A stretch of 64,000 nt of DNA from Scylla paramamosain (GCF_035594125.1 NC_087180.1:18976615-19040614), one strand, 5' to 3'; counted from the first letter of the stretch, positions 8,960 through 21,951 are shown. Translations and numbers: made by a program. The notes: generated by a model not told the origin, from the sequence alone.

Positions 8960-10060
8960 TTAGACTCGTAACAGACCAACAGATTCCTTGCTACCAGTTT
9001 CTCGTAAGTCATTCTCTTTCTTTCTCTCGTCCATCACTGCCACTTATCACAATCCACAGCTCTCCCATCTACATCATTGCCAATACAATATCATTTTCTC
9101 CTCCTCCTGTAATCCTCCTCCTTCTCCTCCTCCTCCTGCTTCTCCTCCTGCTCCCCCGTACTCGTCCTCAACTCAAGATAGCAACGAAAACTTCTGGATT
9201 ACTCTGACAGTTTGCAATACACTTCTTGTCGTACTCTTTTCCTTCTTCTCCCTCCTCCTCCTCCTCCACCTCCTCCTCCTGCTGCTGATGCGCCCCCTTC
9301 GACCGTCTTCCAAAACAAACATCTCCACAATTTGCACCTTCCCCGTACCACCTGACCGTTCTTTTTATTTCTTTCCTTTCTCTTTCTCCTTCTGACGGTT
9401 CTCTATTTTCTCTCTAATCACACACCCATTCGCCCTCCTTTCCCTCACGCCGCCTGTTCTTTATCCGTGGTTGTTTATCTCCTGGTTCTTTACGTTCTGT
9501 CTCATTCGCGTTGCCTTTATCAATCTTCTTTCCTTCACCCGAGTGTTATCTCGTCCCTTCATCAGCCGCCGCTATGCAAATCACCGTGGGTTTTGGCATC
9601 CGCTGCCAAGACGCTGTGTTATGAGGATTAACTAAATTTTCCTTCTTTTTCTATCTATTTTACGCAAACGCACGTATCACGAACGAAACTTTATGAAATG
9701 CCTAATCTGATTTTTTTTTTTTCGTGTTAAAAAATCAAATTGTCACAAAAACCAAGAAAAAAAGATAAATTCACTAGTTTTCTCAGTTTCCTACTTCCAC
9801 TTTTTGCTCTACTCATACAGACACAGAGGCCTCACAAAAGGAATTACCTGTACAGCCTTAAATAAATCCCTTCTTTTCCCCTAATCCCCCAGCTGACAGG
9901 TGAGATGGGCAGGCTTATTGGCACTGAATACCTGTTCCTCTGCCTGTCCATCCCCTGTCACTACCAGAACACAGATGTCAGGAAAGAGTTCATTCATTTT
10001 ACTCTTCACGTCAGATTGCTTCCCGATATATCAATAGTACTCTTCTCTCTGTGTCACTGG
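8960..10060. other. Spacer, no gene seen
   Basis: The first 450 bp are C/T-rich with short CTC runs. The remainder has mixed composition, with no coding or RNA signature recognised. Confidence 0.5.
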
Positions 10061-10075
10061 TATTGAATGTGCTGA

Positions 10076-10330
10076 GGGGACGTGGTCATCTGCTTTCCAC
10101 TGCGCTGTCTTGTCTATACTAGCAGGAGAAAATAGACTAATTTGCCTGAAAGTGAGCCGAGTTACTGACGAGGGAATGATGGTAAACTGACAGACAGACA
10201 GACAAGTATTGAGGGAACAAGGTGCATATGCTTCCTACTGCGCTGTCTTGCCTGTACCAGCAGGAGAAAATGGACTAATTTGCCTGAAAGTGAGCCGAGT
10301 TACTGACGAAGGAATGATGGTAACCTGACA
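10076..10330. repeat. Tandem duplication, period about 138 bp
   Basis: Two copies share CTGCGCTGTCTTG and GCCTGAAAGTGAGCCGAGTT, with the same order of intervening blocks. They are separated by a short GACA run. Moderately diverged. Confidence 0.85.
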
Positions 10331-10334
10331 TGCC

Positions 10335-10893
10335 CCCGTGACCAAGGAGAGAGTGAAACAATAGACAAGAAACACCAGGATGAATATAAAGTATATCCCA
10401 CCTTATTGAACGTATGAAAGAAGGTTATCAGAGCAGCGGAATCAAACTAAAATAGGAAAAGAGGATCCGTTGCTGCCTGCTAACCTTTGTAATCCTATAT
10501 AGTTTGTTACCATGTAAAGAATAACTAGACGTGATGTACATACACAAAGTTACAAATGTTAAGTTAAAACTCAGTCTCTTATCCCCTCACTTCTAGTATG
10601 ATCAGCTTACATATGTACCCGTGACCAAGGGGAGTGAAAAGATAGACTGATAAGATAAACCAGAAGAAAAGAATAGAAAGTATATCTTACAGTACTTAAC
10701 GTAAGCAAGATTTATCTAAGCAGTGCAATCATTCAGCACACTCAAAGAAATCAACAAAGGTCGTATTGTTTGTTATCCTTTAATCCGTCAATCTATTTCC
10801 ATGTAAAAGATATCTAGATGTGATATAGTAAAATTAAACTCTTTTACCATTCCACTTGTAGTTGGATTACCACAGCACGTACATTCATTAGCT
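10335..10893. repeat. Tandem duplication, period about 283 bp
   Basis: Copies start at 10335 and 10618 with CCCGTGACCAAGG. Both contain GAATA-AAAGTATATC, CATGTAAA and CTAGA-GTGAT blocks in the same order. More diverged than the adjacent 138-bp duplication, hence probably older. Confidence 0.75.
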
Positions 10894-11017
10894 ATGTGAT
10901 GTACAATTCTTTTCTCTTCGTAGCGTCGAGTAAAGAGCGTCAGAAGGTCACGGTACGTCGCCATTAACACGTCAATGAATAAATGATCTTCATAGGTAGC
11001 ATGAATACTTTGCCCTC

Positions 11018-11034
11018 TATTCTCTAACGCTTTG

Positions 11035-11127
<93 letters not shown>

Positions 11128-11309
11128 CGACTATTTTCAAAGGCCACAGAGATGATTAGCAGGGTCTCAAGGGTGTTTCGCTTGTTCGTAATGTAGAAAT
11201 AGTCAATATGTCAGTAGAATTATAAAAATACTCTTAAAAACTCGTGTACCTTCAACGACTAGAATCTTTTGAAAGTAGTGGAGGTGCAGCGCAGAAGTGT
11301 TTCAGAATC
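11018..11309 (+). mobile_element. MITE copy 2 (both ends present; CT array expanded)
   Basis: The left end TATTCTCTAACGCTTTGCTC and the right end, reverse-complemented (ATTCTGAAACACTTCTGCGC), form imperfect terminal inverted repeats. The body carries ACCACGACTATTTTCAAAGG and the AAGTAGTGGAGGTGCAGCGC tail seen in copies 3 and 4. The internal pyrimidine motif has grown into (CT)n at 11041-11123, lengthening the element by about 80 bp. Confidence 0.8.
11041..11123. repeat. (CT)n microsatellite inside MITE copy 2
   Basis: 83 bp of pure CT, bounded on one side by GCTCTGT and on the other by CACCACGAC of the MITE. Confidence 0.98.
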
Positions 11310-11319
11310 CAGGCCTTGT

Positions 11320-11500
11320 TTCATCCTCCACCCCGCCACCCCGCCGCCCCGCCGCCTGTAGCCATACCTGCAGTCACACCTGGCGGGCCGAGTGGCAGGT
11401 GTAGCGAGAACTGGCGGTAAAGTGTTTGCTCGCAGCCAAGTGTCAGCGAGGTGACGGCTGGCGGCAAACACTGTCACCGTCAGGAGTTGAGTGCATGGCA
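11320..11500. other. GC- and CpG-rich patch
   Basis: Contains CCCCGCC runs, GGCGGGCCGAG and several CpG. It could be an isolated promoter-type patch, but no associated exon is recognised. Confidence 0.25.
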
Positions 11501-11519
11501 ACGAGTAAACATATTTCTG

Positions 11520-11520
<1 letters not shown>

Positions 11521-11576
<56 letters not shown>
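11521..11576. repeat. (GT)n microsatellite
   Basis: 56 bp, pure. Confidence 0.98.
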
Positions 11577-11577
<1 letters not shown>

Positions 11578-11935
11578 CTGTTTTCTTTTTCTTTTTTTCT
11601 TTTGATTTATGCTGCATTGCGTCGTTGTGCTATCCCAACACCACCACCACCACCAACACTACCACCACCACCCTCTCCTCGTTTTCTCCCTCTTCCTCCT
11701 CCTGCACTTCCTCCTGCCCAGCCAGTACTCAACAAAGACAATGTTTCCTGTAGCGAGCGTAGCAGAAAACATCCCTGTCTCCTGTGACCATTAATATTAT
11801 AATCATTATTTCCATCATCATCATCATAATTACTGCCATACACTCTTTTGTTCCCTTAATTAATGCCGGCGACACAGCACCAAAACAACACAACACAACA
11901 GTATCACCACCAGTCCCCAGCACCACAACACACAC

Positions 11936-11937
<2 letters not shown>

Positions 11938-11967
<30 letters not shown>
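11938..11967. repeat. (CA)n microsatellite
   Basis: 30 bp in a wider A/C-rich stretch (11870-12000). Confidence 0.95.
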
Positions 11968-11974
<7 letters not shown>

Positions 11975-12445
11975 CCCGCCACAACACGCACGAAATCCAA
12001 ACCCAGCATAGTGAAATCCGGAGCCAAAAAAAAAGATTCACCGGATGAGTATTCCCGGAGCGACGGTGTGCATTCAGATACGTATCCGGATCCGGCGTGG
12101 CAGTAACCTGGGTGCACGTAGGGCGAAATGAGGGCGAGAAAAGCCGGGCGGTGTGGCTCCCCAGTGGCTGCCGCTCTCGCCTGTGGTAATAACGAGACCA
12201 ACATTTAGCGCAAGTAATGTTACTAATTGCATAATTATGTAAATTTCGCCAAGGGTAATAATCGCCGCTGCTGCTTTTGTTTGGCCTTGTTGCCTCTCTT
12301 GCTACGGCGCCGCTGTGCTCGCCGACCGTGTTCTGTATAATTTGTGTTTTAAAAGAGGTAATTGCTCGTGGGGGAAAAAGGTGAAATGCTGCTACCACTT
12401 GGCTGTTCATCGCTGTGTACTACTCCCGCCACTGCCATCGAGTGC

Positions 12446-12446
<1 letters not shown>

Positions 12447-12532
<86 letters not shown>
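12447..12532. repeat. (TAG)n microsatellite
   Basis: 86 bp of pure AGT units. Confidence 0.98.
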
Positions 12533-12736
12533 CAATGGGGTAATCGTGATGGTGGTAATGTCACTAGCGATACCAATAATACCAGTGACAGTAGCAGGAG
12601 AGGCGCCAGATATACTAGTGCGAAGCTGTTGTTCAGAGTTAATGTCGTCACTATTGTTAAAAGTTCATGAGTGTTCCGTAACTTCCTCAGACATTTCGTG
12701 ACGACCTGTCATCACCAAGGCCGTGGCAGGTGACGC

Positions 12737-12740
<4 letters not shown>

Positions 12741-12797
<57 letters not shown>

Positions 12798-12798
12798 G
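12741..12798. repeat. (GT)n microsatellite
   Basis: 58 bp with one TT interruption. Confidence 0.98.
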
Positions 12799-12839
12799 AC
12801 CTTGACGTGTAGCTTTGGAGGCAGCCTTCAACCAGAAAC

Positions 12840-13320
12840 AGGTGTGCACGGCTGCCTCCTCCCCCCTGCCCCCTATTCCTGCCTCGCCCCCTTCCCCGCC
12901 TCGCCGCGCTGCACGCCGCCGTGGGCACAGCGGCGAGCGGTGCTTTAGGGGAGCATCACAGCCACTCGCCGGTGCCTAGGGCCTCACCCCGCTCCCCGCT
13001 GCACCTGACAACGCCCCGCCAACACACAACAGGTGGGGATGCGCTGTGAGGCTTCATAAAGATGCCAGTCCCTGTGAACGCCTCGCTAAGCTTCACGCGC
13101 GGCTAGCTGAACCGTGCGAACGTAGACGAACGGCCTCGGAACACCAGTATGATGTCAAGAGTCCAATTAATAACTTGCGAGCCTCGACGTGCAGGCAAAG
13201 TTTGTTAAGTTGAGCATCAAGGCGGGCAAGGCAGCGGTTCCACGCCTCTCCTGCCGCCGCGCAGCCCGCCGCCCGCCAGGCCCAATCAAACTCAGGCTGT
13301 CCCTCAGATTTCACGAGGTT
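12840..13320. other. GC/CpG-rich region, possible promoter
   Basis: Many CpG (for example CGCCGCGCAGCCCGCCGCCC near 13255), in contrast to the surrounding DNA. Open frames on both strands across it show no recognisable domain. A promoter or 5' UTR is possible but unproven. Confidence 0.25.
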
Positions 13321-13355
13321 TCCAAATTCCTGTTGACGGGTCCTTCAGGGAGGCC

Positions 13356-13356
<1 letters not shown>

Positions 13357-13438
<82 letters not shown>
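13357..13438. repeat. (GT)n microsatellite
   Basis: 82 bp, pure. Confidence 0.98.
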
Positions 13439-13439
<1 letters not shown>

Positions 13440-14530
13440 ACTGCAAGCATTCACTGCGTCACCTCACCGGGAACACAATTCACGTTTCCTCTTTTAATGT
13501 CACGACACAGAGCGTAACATCAAATGACTTCACTGTTAATCAAATAATGAAGACTGATGAGACTGTGAACACGACGAGCCACACAGCTTCACCACAGCGG
13601 GCCTCCCATTCCCAAGACACATCACGAAAATTAATACCAAGTAAAAAAGTGTCTTTCTTTTCACACGCCCAACAAGTACAAGCTATACATTGCTAGTAGG
13701 TTAAACTTCAACATATCACGAATAGGAGTAAACCTGAAAATCTTTGAATGATAACGTGACCTCTAGACATTTACTACTGAACGAATAGATTAGGCACTGC
13801 CAAACGAAAAGTCACGATGGAATTACTGGGTTGAATGGTTCAGTGGATGGGTGAATGTGGTCGAGTGGATGGCTTTGTGAACCATATATTGGAGTATGGA
13901 GATCTATATGGTGCCTTCACGAAGCCCAGACGTATGGAGACATCTGAGGACTAAGTGTCTCGAGTACCAAACTTCATGAGGCCTATTTGCACTCAGCCCC
14001 ATCTGTCTTGAGGATCATCTGAAACCTATATGACCCGAGTACCATCCGCCCCAGTACTAAGTGACTGAACCATTACTGAACCAAACCAGCACGGAATTCC
14101 AGCGAATCTGAATATTACATCGCAACCTTGAACAGACAAAAGCGAGCGACACAAACATCCCTTCCGATACCATGATGAAGTAGACTCACTCCCACCGACA
14201 CTATTACTACTACTACTACTTCTATTACTCAAGAATTTACTCTCATTGCGTTACCGGAGTTGGTGGCACCGTTACCTTTGGGGCCAGAGGGAGGGAGGGG
14301 AAGGCAGGGAGGCGAAAGCTCTGTATACCTGCAACACTCAATGACAGGTGAATTGATCAGGTACACACGGGGCTTCCATTTTAATATTGGTCTGCAGGGA
14401 CGGTTGTGCATTGAGTGGTTCCCTTCGCCGCGACATCAGAGGGGGGCAAAAATATTGAGGGCAAAGTAGTGATTGGAAACGTGTAATTTTGCTGATAACT
14501 TGCTGCGTTTAGGTTATTTTATCTTTATTT
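13439..14530. other. Spacer, no gene seen
   Basis: Balanced composition, with a short (TAC)n at about 14205. No coding or RNA signature was recognised. Confidence 0.5.
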
Positions 14531-14531
14531 T

Positions 14532-14648
<117 letters not shown>

Positions 14649-14725
14649 TATCACAACCACCTACTCCTTCCCCTCCCCACACACACACAACTACTCCCCC
14701 ACCCCCCAGCCCTCAACAAACACAA

Positions 14726-14751
14726 ACACACACACACACACACACACACAC
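14726..14751. repeat. (CA)n microsatellite
   Basis: 26 bp within an A/C-rich stretch. Confidence 0.94.
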
Positions 14752-15424
14752 GGGCAAAAGTAATCCCCACAAAGACAAACAAAGATACAAACCAGACACA
14801 CACCACAGCATTGTCCGCCTGCCTCCCACAGCACTCCCACTGCAGCACGACACGTAACACAGACTCACTACTGCTGTTTCTCCTCAGTCCTGATGATGAC
14901 GATGATGCTACTTTGCGTCAACACTGTAACCTCACCGCACTGTCACTGTCACTGTCGCCACCGTTGTTTAGGAAGTTGTTGTACGTGATAGAGATGCGTG
15001 GAAGTGAATGTAGGGTGTTATGTTGGTGGCGACAACTACAATAGCACCACCACCACCATCACCACCACCATATAATTCAACCAAAAACAAAAAACAACAC
15101 AAATAGATAGAAAAACGACCACCACCACCACCGCCACAAATTCAAACAACATCAACAATAATAACAGCAGGACTTCAAAGGGAAAGGCGAGGCAGACCAC
15201 GTGACCTGCGGCAGCTCTGGGTTCATGCCTCGGCGTCACCCACACAAAGAGAGCCCGTCACCAGCGCCTCTCCCAAGTCATCCAAGCGTCCCCACCCACC
15301 CGCAGCCCGTCACCTTCAGACGCCTTAAGTTTGCACCGCCAGGAGGAGGAGCAGGAGCAGGAGGAGGAGGAAATATGAAAATTCGATGAAGATAACCAGT
15401 AAGAAAATCGTGAAAAGTGAGAAA

Positions 15425-15466
15425 AGGAGGAGGAGGAGGAGGAGGAGGAGGAGGAGGAGGAGGAGG
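15425..15466. repeat. (GGA)n microsatellite
   Basis: 42 bp, pure; a shorter degenerate GGA run lies at 15342-15371. Confidence 0.96.
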
Positions 15467-15717
15467 TGGTGGTAAAGAAGGAAGAGAAGCCAAAACAAGG
15501 GACGAAAAGAACAACAAGAACAATTATACGAAATATAATAAAAAATACAACACCAAAACGAGACACACCATGGAATACTGGGAATATAAAAGAAAAGGAC
15601 CAAAAAATTAAGGGAGAAGCAAATTGCCACCTCCGCCCAGCACCAACACACGACAGAAAACGTTAAGAAAAATTAAACAGCTGGAAAAAATAAATGAACA
15701 GCAGGAGTCAGGGAAGC

Positions 15718-15743
15718 CAGCAGCAGCAGCAGCAGCAGCAGCA
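15718..15743. repeat. (CAG)n microsatellite
   Basis: 26 bp; the only CAG array in the window. It falls in a plus-strand frame giving a glutamine run, but no protein context is recognisable. Confidence 0.93.
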
Positions 15744-15938
15744 GGAGGGAAGGAACAGCACCCACAGCCACGAAGGAATTAATGGCACAGCAATTTGTGT
15801 ACAGTTACAGGTACCTTTAATTTGTGGTGGTGCTGTTACCTGTCACGGTTTTCCCACCTGTGCGAGGGACAAACTATTGGACACGGAGCGGAACTTGGCC
15901 GGAAGGAGATCAACGAAATATATTTGTTGTTTTGTGTT

Positions 15939-16500
15939 GCTTAGAATATAAACCAGTACTTTTTTGTGTATCATTCGCCAGTGTTGATATTTTTTCTTTA
16001 ATAGATTATTTCTTTTTTATGTCCAAAACGATTTCCGCCTCCCTTTTTCACTTGATGTATTTTTTTAATAGTTTTTGTCGTTGTTGTTGTTGCTTAGAAT
16101 ACAAAGCAATATTTTATTTTTTCAGTAATTCAGTAGTACTTGTAATTATTTTCCTTTTTTTTCAATACTTATGTTAATTTTCAACCTCGATGATGACCTT
16201 TACTCTCATTTTTTTTAATAAATGTACCTTTTTTCTTTTTTGCTTAGAATATAAACAAATACCTTTTCTCCCTCTATCGCTCACCAATATTAGTTTCGTT
16301 TGGGAATAATCATTTTTTTTATATCTACTTCAATGGCGACCTCTTTTTTCCCTTTTTTTATTAAATGTACCTTTTCTTTTTTTTTCATTTTTTACTTAGA
16401 ACATAAACAAATCCCTTTTCCCTCTATCGCTCACCAATATTAGTAAGTTTCGTTTGGGAATAATCGTCTTTTTTATCTACCTCAATGACAATCTCTTTTT
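15939..16500. repeat. Four-copy tandem array, period about 152 bp
   Basis: GCTTAGAATATAAAC-type starts occur at 15939, 16092, 16242 and 16394 (spacings 153, 150 and 152). The last two copies also share CCTCTATCGCTCACCAATAT and TTTCGTTTGGGAATAATC and are the closest pair. T-rich, no coding capacity. Confidence 0.85.
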
Positions 16501-17160
16501 ATCGGCTCCTTTTTTTATTTTATTTTATTTTTTTCAAGCTCCACAATTTCGCTCGTGTTTATATTCGCCCTCACAAAAAGAGTCGCTTCATAATAAAAGG
16601 AAAAAAAAAATAATAATGTTGCTGTCTATCTTTACCACGACTGTGTTACTTTTTTTCCACTCCACCAACTCCACATTGAGAGGGAAAAAAGAGTTCAGTC
16701 CACTGTCATTCCAGTGCAATATTCAGCACTCCACAATGTTTTCTCACTCTTCTACCTACACATATGCGTGGATGGCTAGATTGATAGATACATGGATTAC
16801 AAATTTCAACGTATTTTTGTCTCTTATCTTCACTGTTTCGTATCCTTGTTCTTGATTGGTTGATTGGAGTGATAGATACAGTGATTGATGGATTACAATG
16901 TGAACCCTTTTTCGTCACAACTACGTCTCTATTATCTTTACACACTTGTACAAAATATAAAAGAATTTACCTGTATGTCTCCCCAGGCAGTAAATTCCAC
17001 GTAGCTTCTATTACTGATGACTTTCAACCTTACAATGACATCTGGTCACGTACCTGGGAATGAAAAAAATAAGAGTATAGGTAAATTGAATAAAAAACAG
17101 ACGAATAAAGAAAAAAGATGAAAAAGTAAAGTGAAATATAAAGTTCTGAAGTCAATTTCC

Positions 17161-17164
<4 letters not shown>

Positions 17165-17252
<88 letters not shown>
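17165..17252. repeat. (GT)n microsatellite
   Basis: 88 bp, pure. Confidence 0.98.
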
Positions 17253-17253
<1 letters not shown>

Positions 17254-17486
17254 AGCCTGTCAATAGCATCATGGAAATCGTCGTCAAGGAAAGGGAAAAG
17301 AAATGGAAAGAGAGGAAAAAAAAAAGTTTGGGACAGAGAGAGTTCCAATTCTGCCGCTGAAGGAAGTGAAGAAAGTTAGTCACAAGGGGATTACTGAATC
17401 ACCTGGGCGGGAAACAAGGGTGGAAACACACGGGGGAAAGAGGGAAAGAAGGAACATGTAGGGGAAGGTAGCAGAGGTCACTGGGT

Positions 17487-17600
<114 letters not shown>

Positions 17601-17965
17601 TAAAATAAAATACATATTTCTGGATATTTTCTAAAGGTCTCAGGAGATGGGTCTGTCCGTCACTATGTTGCTTGGAGAGTCAGCACGCCTGTCAGCCGAA
17701 CTTGTGCACACACAGGAAGGCTCAATCAATAAAGGTGGTAGAATTGTAACCAATCGAGCAACAATCCAGAGACCTTACACTTAGAATGCTTAAAGAAAGT
17801 ACCTTGTTTATTTATATTTGGACAAAGTTAATTCAACCTGAGAAAGTTAAGGGCTGAATTTGTCATGTATTTGTACGTATGAGCAGAAGGAATTTGTTTA
17901 GCATGAATTTGATAGTATTAGGTCTCGCTCTCTTAATGTTTCGTACTTTTGTTGTTGTCGCTCAT

Positions 17966-17966
<1 letters not shown>

Positions 17967-18046
<80 letters not shown>

Positions 18047-18047
18047 T
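17967..18047. repeat. (TAG)n microsatellite
   Basis: 81 bp, pure. Confidence 0.98.
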
Positions 18048-18151
18048 ACACGTAAATGTCACAGCTCAATTTCTCACGCACAAAAATAGGTACCATAAAT
18101 TTTGATGCAACACGCAATGAAATACAGCATGAGAAATAACACATGGGTTGT

Positions 18152-18191
18152 CACCACTACCACCACCACCACCACCACCACCACCACCACC
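18152..18191. repeat. (CAC)n microsatellite
   Basis: 40 bp with one ACT unit. Confidence 0.95.
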
Positions 18192-18229
18192 ATTATCATC
18201 TATCAAACACGGTATCTACTTCTTACGTT

Positions 18230-18230
<1 letters not shown>

Positions 18231-18253
<23 letters not shown>
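18231..18253. repeat. (CA)n microsatellite
   Basis: 23 bp followed by a short AT run. Confidence 0.93.
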
Positions 18254-18260
<7 letters not shown>

Positions 18261-18505
18261 TCCGTTTTGCCTGAGCGCACCGCAGAATATATAACTAAGT
18301 AAACCTAACATAAGCCAATATTTATATACTGGACGCGTTAAATCGCACAGCGGTTTACATTACAGGCAATTTCTCGTATTATAAAGTGACTATAAGGGAA
18401 GGGGAAAAGAAAATGAGGGTGGGTGTGAGGGGGGACTTAAAGAGAAGCTTACTAAGGGAGGTGGAAATAATAAAAGGTCAACTGGAGGTCAAATAAGGCT
18501 TAAGT

Positions 18506-18624
<119 letters not shown>

Positions 18625-18912
18625 TTGAAGGTCACTCGTACAAAATGACAACTAAATTCATGGGGATCTCAACCATTTTCAGTCACCAATCTTCTTGAAG
18701 TGCAAAAAAAAAAGAAGAAAAAAAAATAGAAAGATAAAAAAGAAAAGACAAAAAAGAAAAATGAAAAGAGAGACATGAAGAAAACGAAGCACCCAACTTT
18801 TATATTCTCTCAGTCACACTCGACAACCGCAAATTAACACGTCTTATGTAAAAAAAAATAATAAAGTAGAAGAGAAAAGTGAAAAAGATAAAAGCACGTG
18901 CACATTTTTAGA

Positions 18913-18914
<2 letters not shown>

Positions 18915-18982
<68 letters not shown>
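18915..18982. repeat. (CT)n microsatellite
   Basis: 68 bp, pure. Forms an inverted pair with the (GA)n ending 290 bp upstream. Confidence 0.98.
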
Positions 18983-18985
<3 letters not shown>

Positions 18986-19202
18986 GCACACTACCACACA
19001 AAAAAAAATTAAACATCTTATATGAACAAAGCGCAAAAAAAGAAGAAAAGAATCACATCCACATTTTTTTTTCGGCCTTTTTTTTTCATTCTTTTCTTCG
19101 GGAACTGCACAGAAGCACGCAAGCAGGAGATACATTTACAGAAGTATAACGCAAAACGAAGAGATATTTTTCGGCAAGATGTGTAGGTTCTGTCCTCGTG
19201 TG

Positions 19203-19253
19203 CGTGTGTGTGTGTGTCTGTGTCTGTGTGTATGTGTGTGTGTGTGTGTGTGT
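19203..19253. repeat. (GT)n microsatellite, interrupted
   Basis: 51 bp with CT and AT interruptions. Confidence 0.94.
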
Positions 19254-19491
19254 ATGCCGGAATTTGTGTATTTTTCTCCCGGAAAGTCGAAAGCAGAAAG
19301 CGCAGGAGGAAAATAACTGCAAGAATTCAATGCAAATGAAAAGCAATATTGACTACACGCGGAACCCTGTTTGGGGGAGAATACTTTTAGGGGCAAGGGA
19401 AGGGAAGGAGCGGAATAAAGAATGCTAAACAACATTATGAAGCTGTCTTGATATTACGGAGAGAGGAAGTAAGAGAGAGTGGTGGCTGCAC

Positions 19492-19493
<2 letters not shown>

Positions 19494-19575
<82 letters not shown>
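19494..19575. repeat. (CT)n microsatellite
   Basis: 82 bp pure, followed by CACGACT, the same heptamer that follows the CT tract in the MITE family. The sequence beyond diverges, so a fifth MITE copy is only a weak possibility. Confidence 0.97.
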
Positions 19576-19577
<2 letters not shown>

Positions 19578-19614
19578 GACTCAAAATTCTAGCTCATTCG
19601 AATCTTTAACTTAC

Positions 19615-19724
<110 letters not shown>

Positions 19725-20130
19725 ATGAAGACAATGACTCGACAATCTCGCAATAACCGATACCCTCTGCGCAGTCTTAGTCCCTGCTATCAGAGAATCG
19801 CTTTTCCATACTAACCTTCACGCATTTTGTGAGAACCTTTTTCGCGAGGCTAGATTTTATCCCCCTTCGTCAGCAAAGTTTTCAGGTAAATAGAGGCAGT
19901 GGTGGTGGTGGTGGTAGAGGTGGTGGTGAATAAAGATATAGAGTACGAATAACCCTTTACTCGTAGCCAATTTCATTCTGTTATACCCAGTTATTATATA
20001 CGACTTCCTTACCGGTAAATACAAAAAAAAAATCATAAAAAGAATAAACGTCAATAATCAAATGTAATGAAGCTTAAATAAACCAACACATCCTGTCACG
20101 CCAAACGAAGCCTTCTAACACATACACACG

Positions 20131-20170
20131 CGGGGTTTGGGGGGGTCAGGGAGGGGAGGGGGCTGGGGGG
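20131..20170 (+). other. G-run cluster, potential G-quadruplex
   Basis: Five or more runs of 3-7 G with loops of 1-3 bases on the plus strand. Confidence 0.5.
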
Positions 20171-20214
20171 TAAATAAACATCTAATCCCCACGTATATGC
20201 ATGAGAGTTTCCTC

Positions 20215-20216
<2 letters not shown>

Positions 20217-20246
<30 letters not shown>
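20217..20246. repeat. (GT)n microsatellite
   Basis: 30 bp, pure. Confidence 0.95.
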
Positions 20247-20249
<3 letters not shown>

Positions 20250-20371
20250 GGTTATGTATGAAGATTTTAATTGTAACGCCTCTGCTGCGCCTCATTTAAG
20301 TTATAATGGTGTAGAGGTATTTCATTTTCGTCACGGTAATTCGCTCATTTCCATTCCCATCAACGTCTGTG

Positions 20372-20373
<2 letters not shown>

Positions 20374-20456
<83 letters not shown>
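20374..20456. repeat. (GT)n microsatellite
   Basis: 83 bp, pure. Confidence 0.98.
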
Positions 20457-20458
<2 letters not shown>

Positions 20459-20674
20459 GGAATATGACACGTAACTTGAGTAAAGGCAACAGTACTTCTT
20501 TTTTTTTTATTCCTCTTCTTCCTCCTCCTCTTTCTTTTTCTTTTTTCTCTCCTCCTCTTCCGCTTATTCCTTCCCCTCCTCCTCTATTTCTCCTCCGCTT
20601 CCACCACTAAATAGTTTATGCATTTTCTCTTCTTCCTCTTTCTCGTATTCTTTTTTTCTTGTTCCTCCCCCCTC

Positions 20675-20738
20675 ATCCTCCTCCTCCTCCTCCTCCTCCT
20701 TCTACAAGTACTACTACTACTACTACTACTACTACTAC
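20675..20738. repeat. Compound (CTC)n-(CTA)n array
   Basis: About 26 bp of CTC, a short spacer, then about 31 bp of ACT units. Confidence 0.92.
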
Positions 20739-21336
20739 ATCTACTTTATTCTTAGTACTTAGTACTCGCCAATGGTCTGCCTACACTCAATTCACATTAT
20801 CCTGCCGTGTAAGCTCCGCCCCCTCAGCTCGTCCCATTGGCAGTCTTCAATAAGCCCCTCCCCCTACATTCCTTCAGATGCAGTTACCTGGGTTCACTCT
20901 GACGGAAATAATGAAGCGTGCTTTGATATTAAGGATGAACACGAATTTAATATCTTTTTACATCCTCAAAAAAGAAATCTCCCTAAAGGCAATACAAAAA
21001 CTGAAGGAGAGAGAGGGAGAAAAAAAAATAAAAAGGGATAAAACGTAATACCTTGGGAGACTCCAACATGCAAGGTCAAATAATCACCCTTGTCATGCAG
21101 TACAAGAAGGGACATTATGTGCCTTGCTTCCCTTCGCCCAGGCAGTCACGCAGGTCCCCCGGGGATGAAGGGAAGAGTAGGCAAGGAGAGTCAAGACGTG
21201 AATGAGAATGGAATGGAGGAAGGCGATGAAACGAGACCAGAAAAAGCAGAGATGAATAACAGAAAACAAAGAACTGAAAGAGAAAGAAAAGAAAGGGGAA
21301 TGAATGAAGCCGAGAATGCTGCGAAGAGAACCGTAC

Positions 21337-21545
21337 CATGAAACGCCTTGCTCTCTCACCACGACAATTTTCAAAAGCCACAGAGACGATAAGCCGTGTT
21401 CTCAAGACAGTTTCTCCTGCAGATAACAGAGAAATCTTGTTAATCTGTCACTATAACCGTAAAAACACGATTCAAAACCCGTGTAACTTCAACTGGAGCC
21501 TTTGAAACGTAGTGGAGGTGCGGCGCAGAAGCGTTTCAGAATATG
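21337..21545 (+). mobile_element. MITE copy 3 (unexpanded, about 209 bp)
   Basis: ATGAAACGCCTTGCTCTCTCACCACGAC at the left, split here as the TIR remnant plus CTCTCTCACC. At the right, GGTGCGGCGCAGAAGCGTTTCAGAATA reads in reverse as TATTCTGAAACGCTTCTGCG. The internal pyrimidine tract is only CTCTCTC. No coding capacity. Body blocks (CACAGAGACGATAAGCCGTG, AATCTGTCACTATAACCGTA) align with copies 1, 2 and 4. Confidence 0.82.
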
Positions 21546-21791
21546 GGCAAAGAAGAGTAAGGGCGAGCGCAGCATAGCGTGAGGGGCGGGTGCAACATGT
21601 GGGGCAGAGTGTACCTCGGCTATTGGTCTCACGCAAGCATAGAGATCAATGGACGAGACCTGAGGGAGGGTGAGGAGAGTGAGAGAGAGAGAGGGGAGAT
21701 AAGGGTGAGAGGGAGAGTAAGCCTGAGGGTTCGGGGAGGTGAGGGGTAAGAGTTAACTGGGTGAAAGTGGCAGTGACTCGTGTATGGGTCG

Positions 21792-21840
21792 TGGTGGGGT
21801 GGTACAGGGGTGGGGTGTGGGGGGTAGGGGGTGGGGGCGG
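21792..21840 (+). other. G-run cluster, potential G-quadruplex
   Basis: Seven runs of 4-6 G separated by 1-5 bases on the plus strand. Confidence 0.5.
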
Positions 21841-21917
21841 ATAGGGCTGAAACAGTGTGAATGGAGGGGTGGAATGCGTCCAATGGGATGTGGGGAATGG
21901 TAACTGTCTGGGGTAAT

Positions 21918-21918
<1 letters not shown>

Positions 21919-21951
<33 letters not shown>
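21919..21951. repeat. (GT)n microsatellite
   Basis: 33 bp, pure. Confidence 0.96.
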
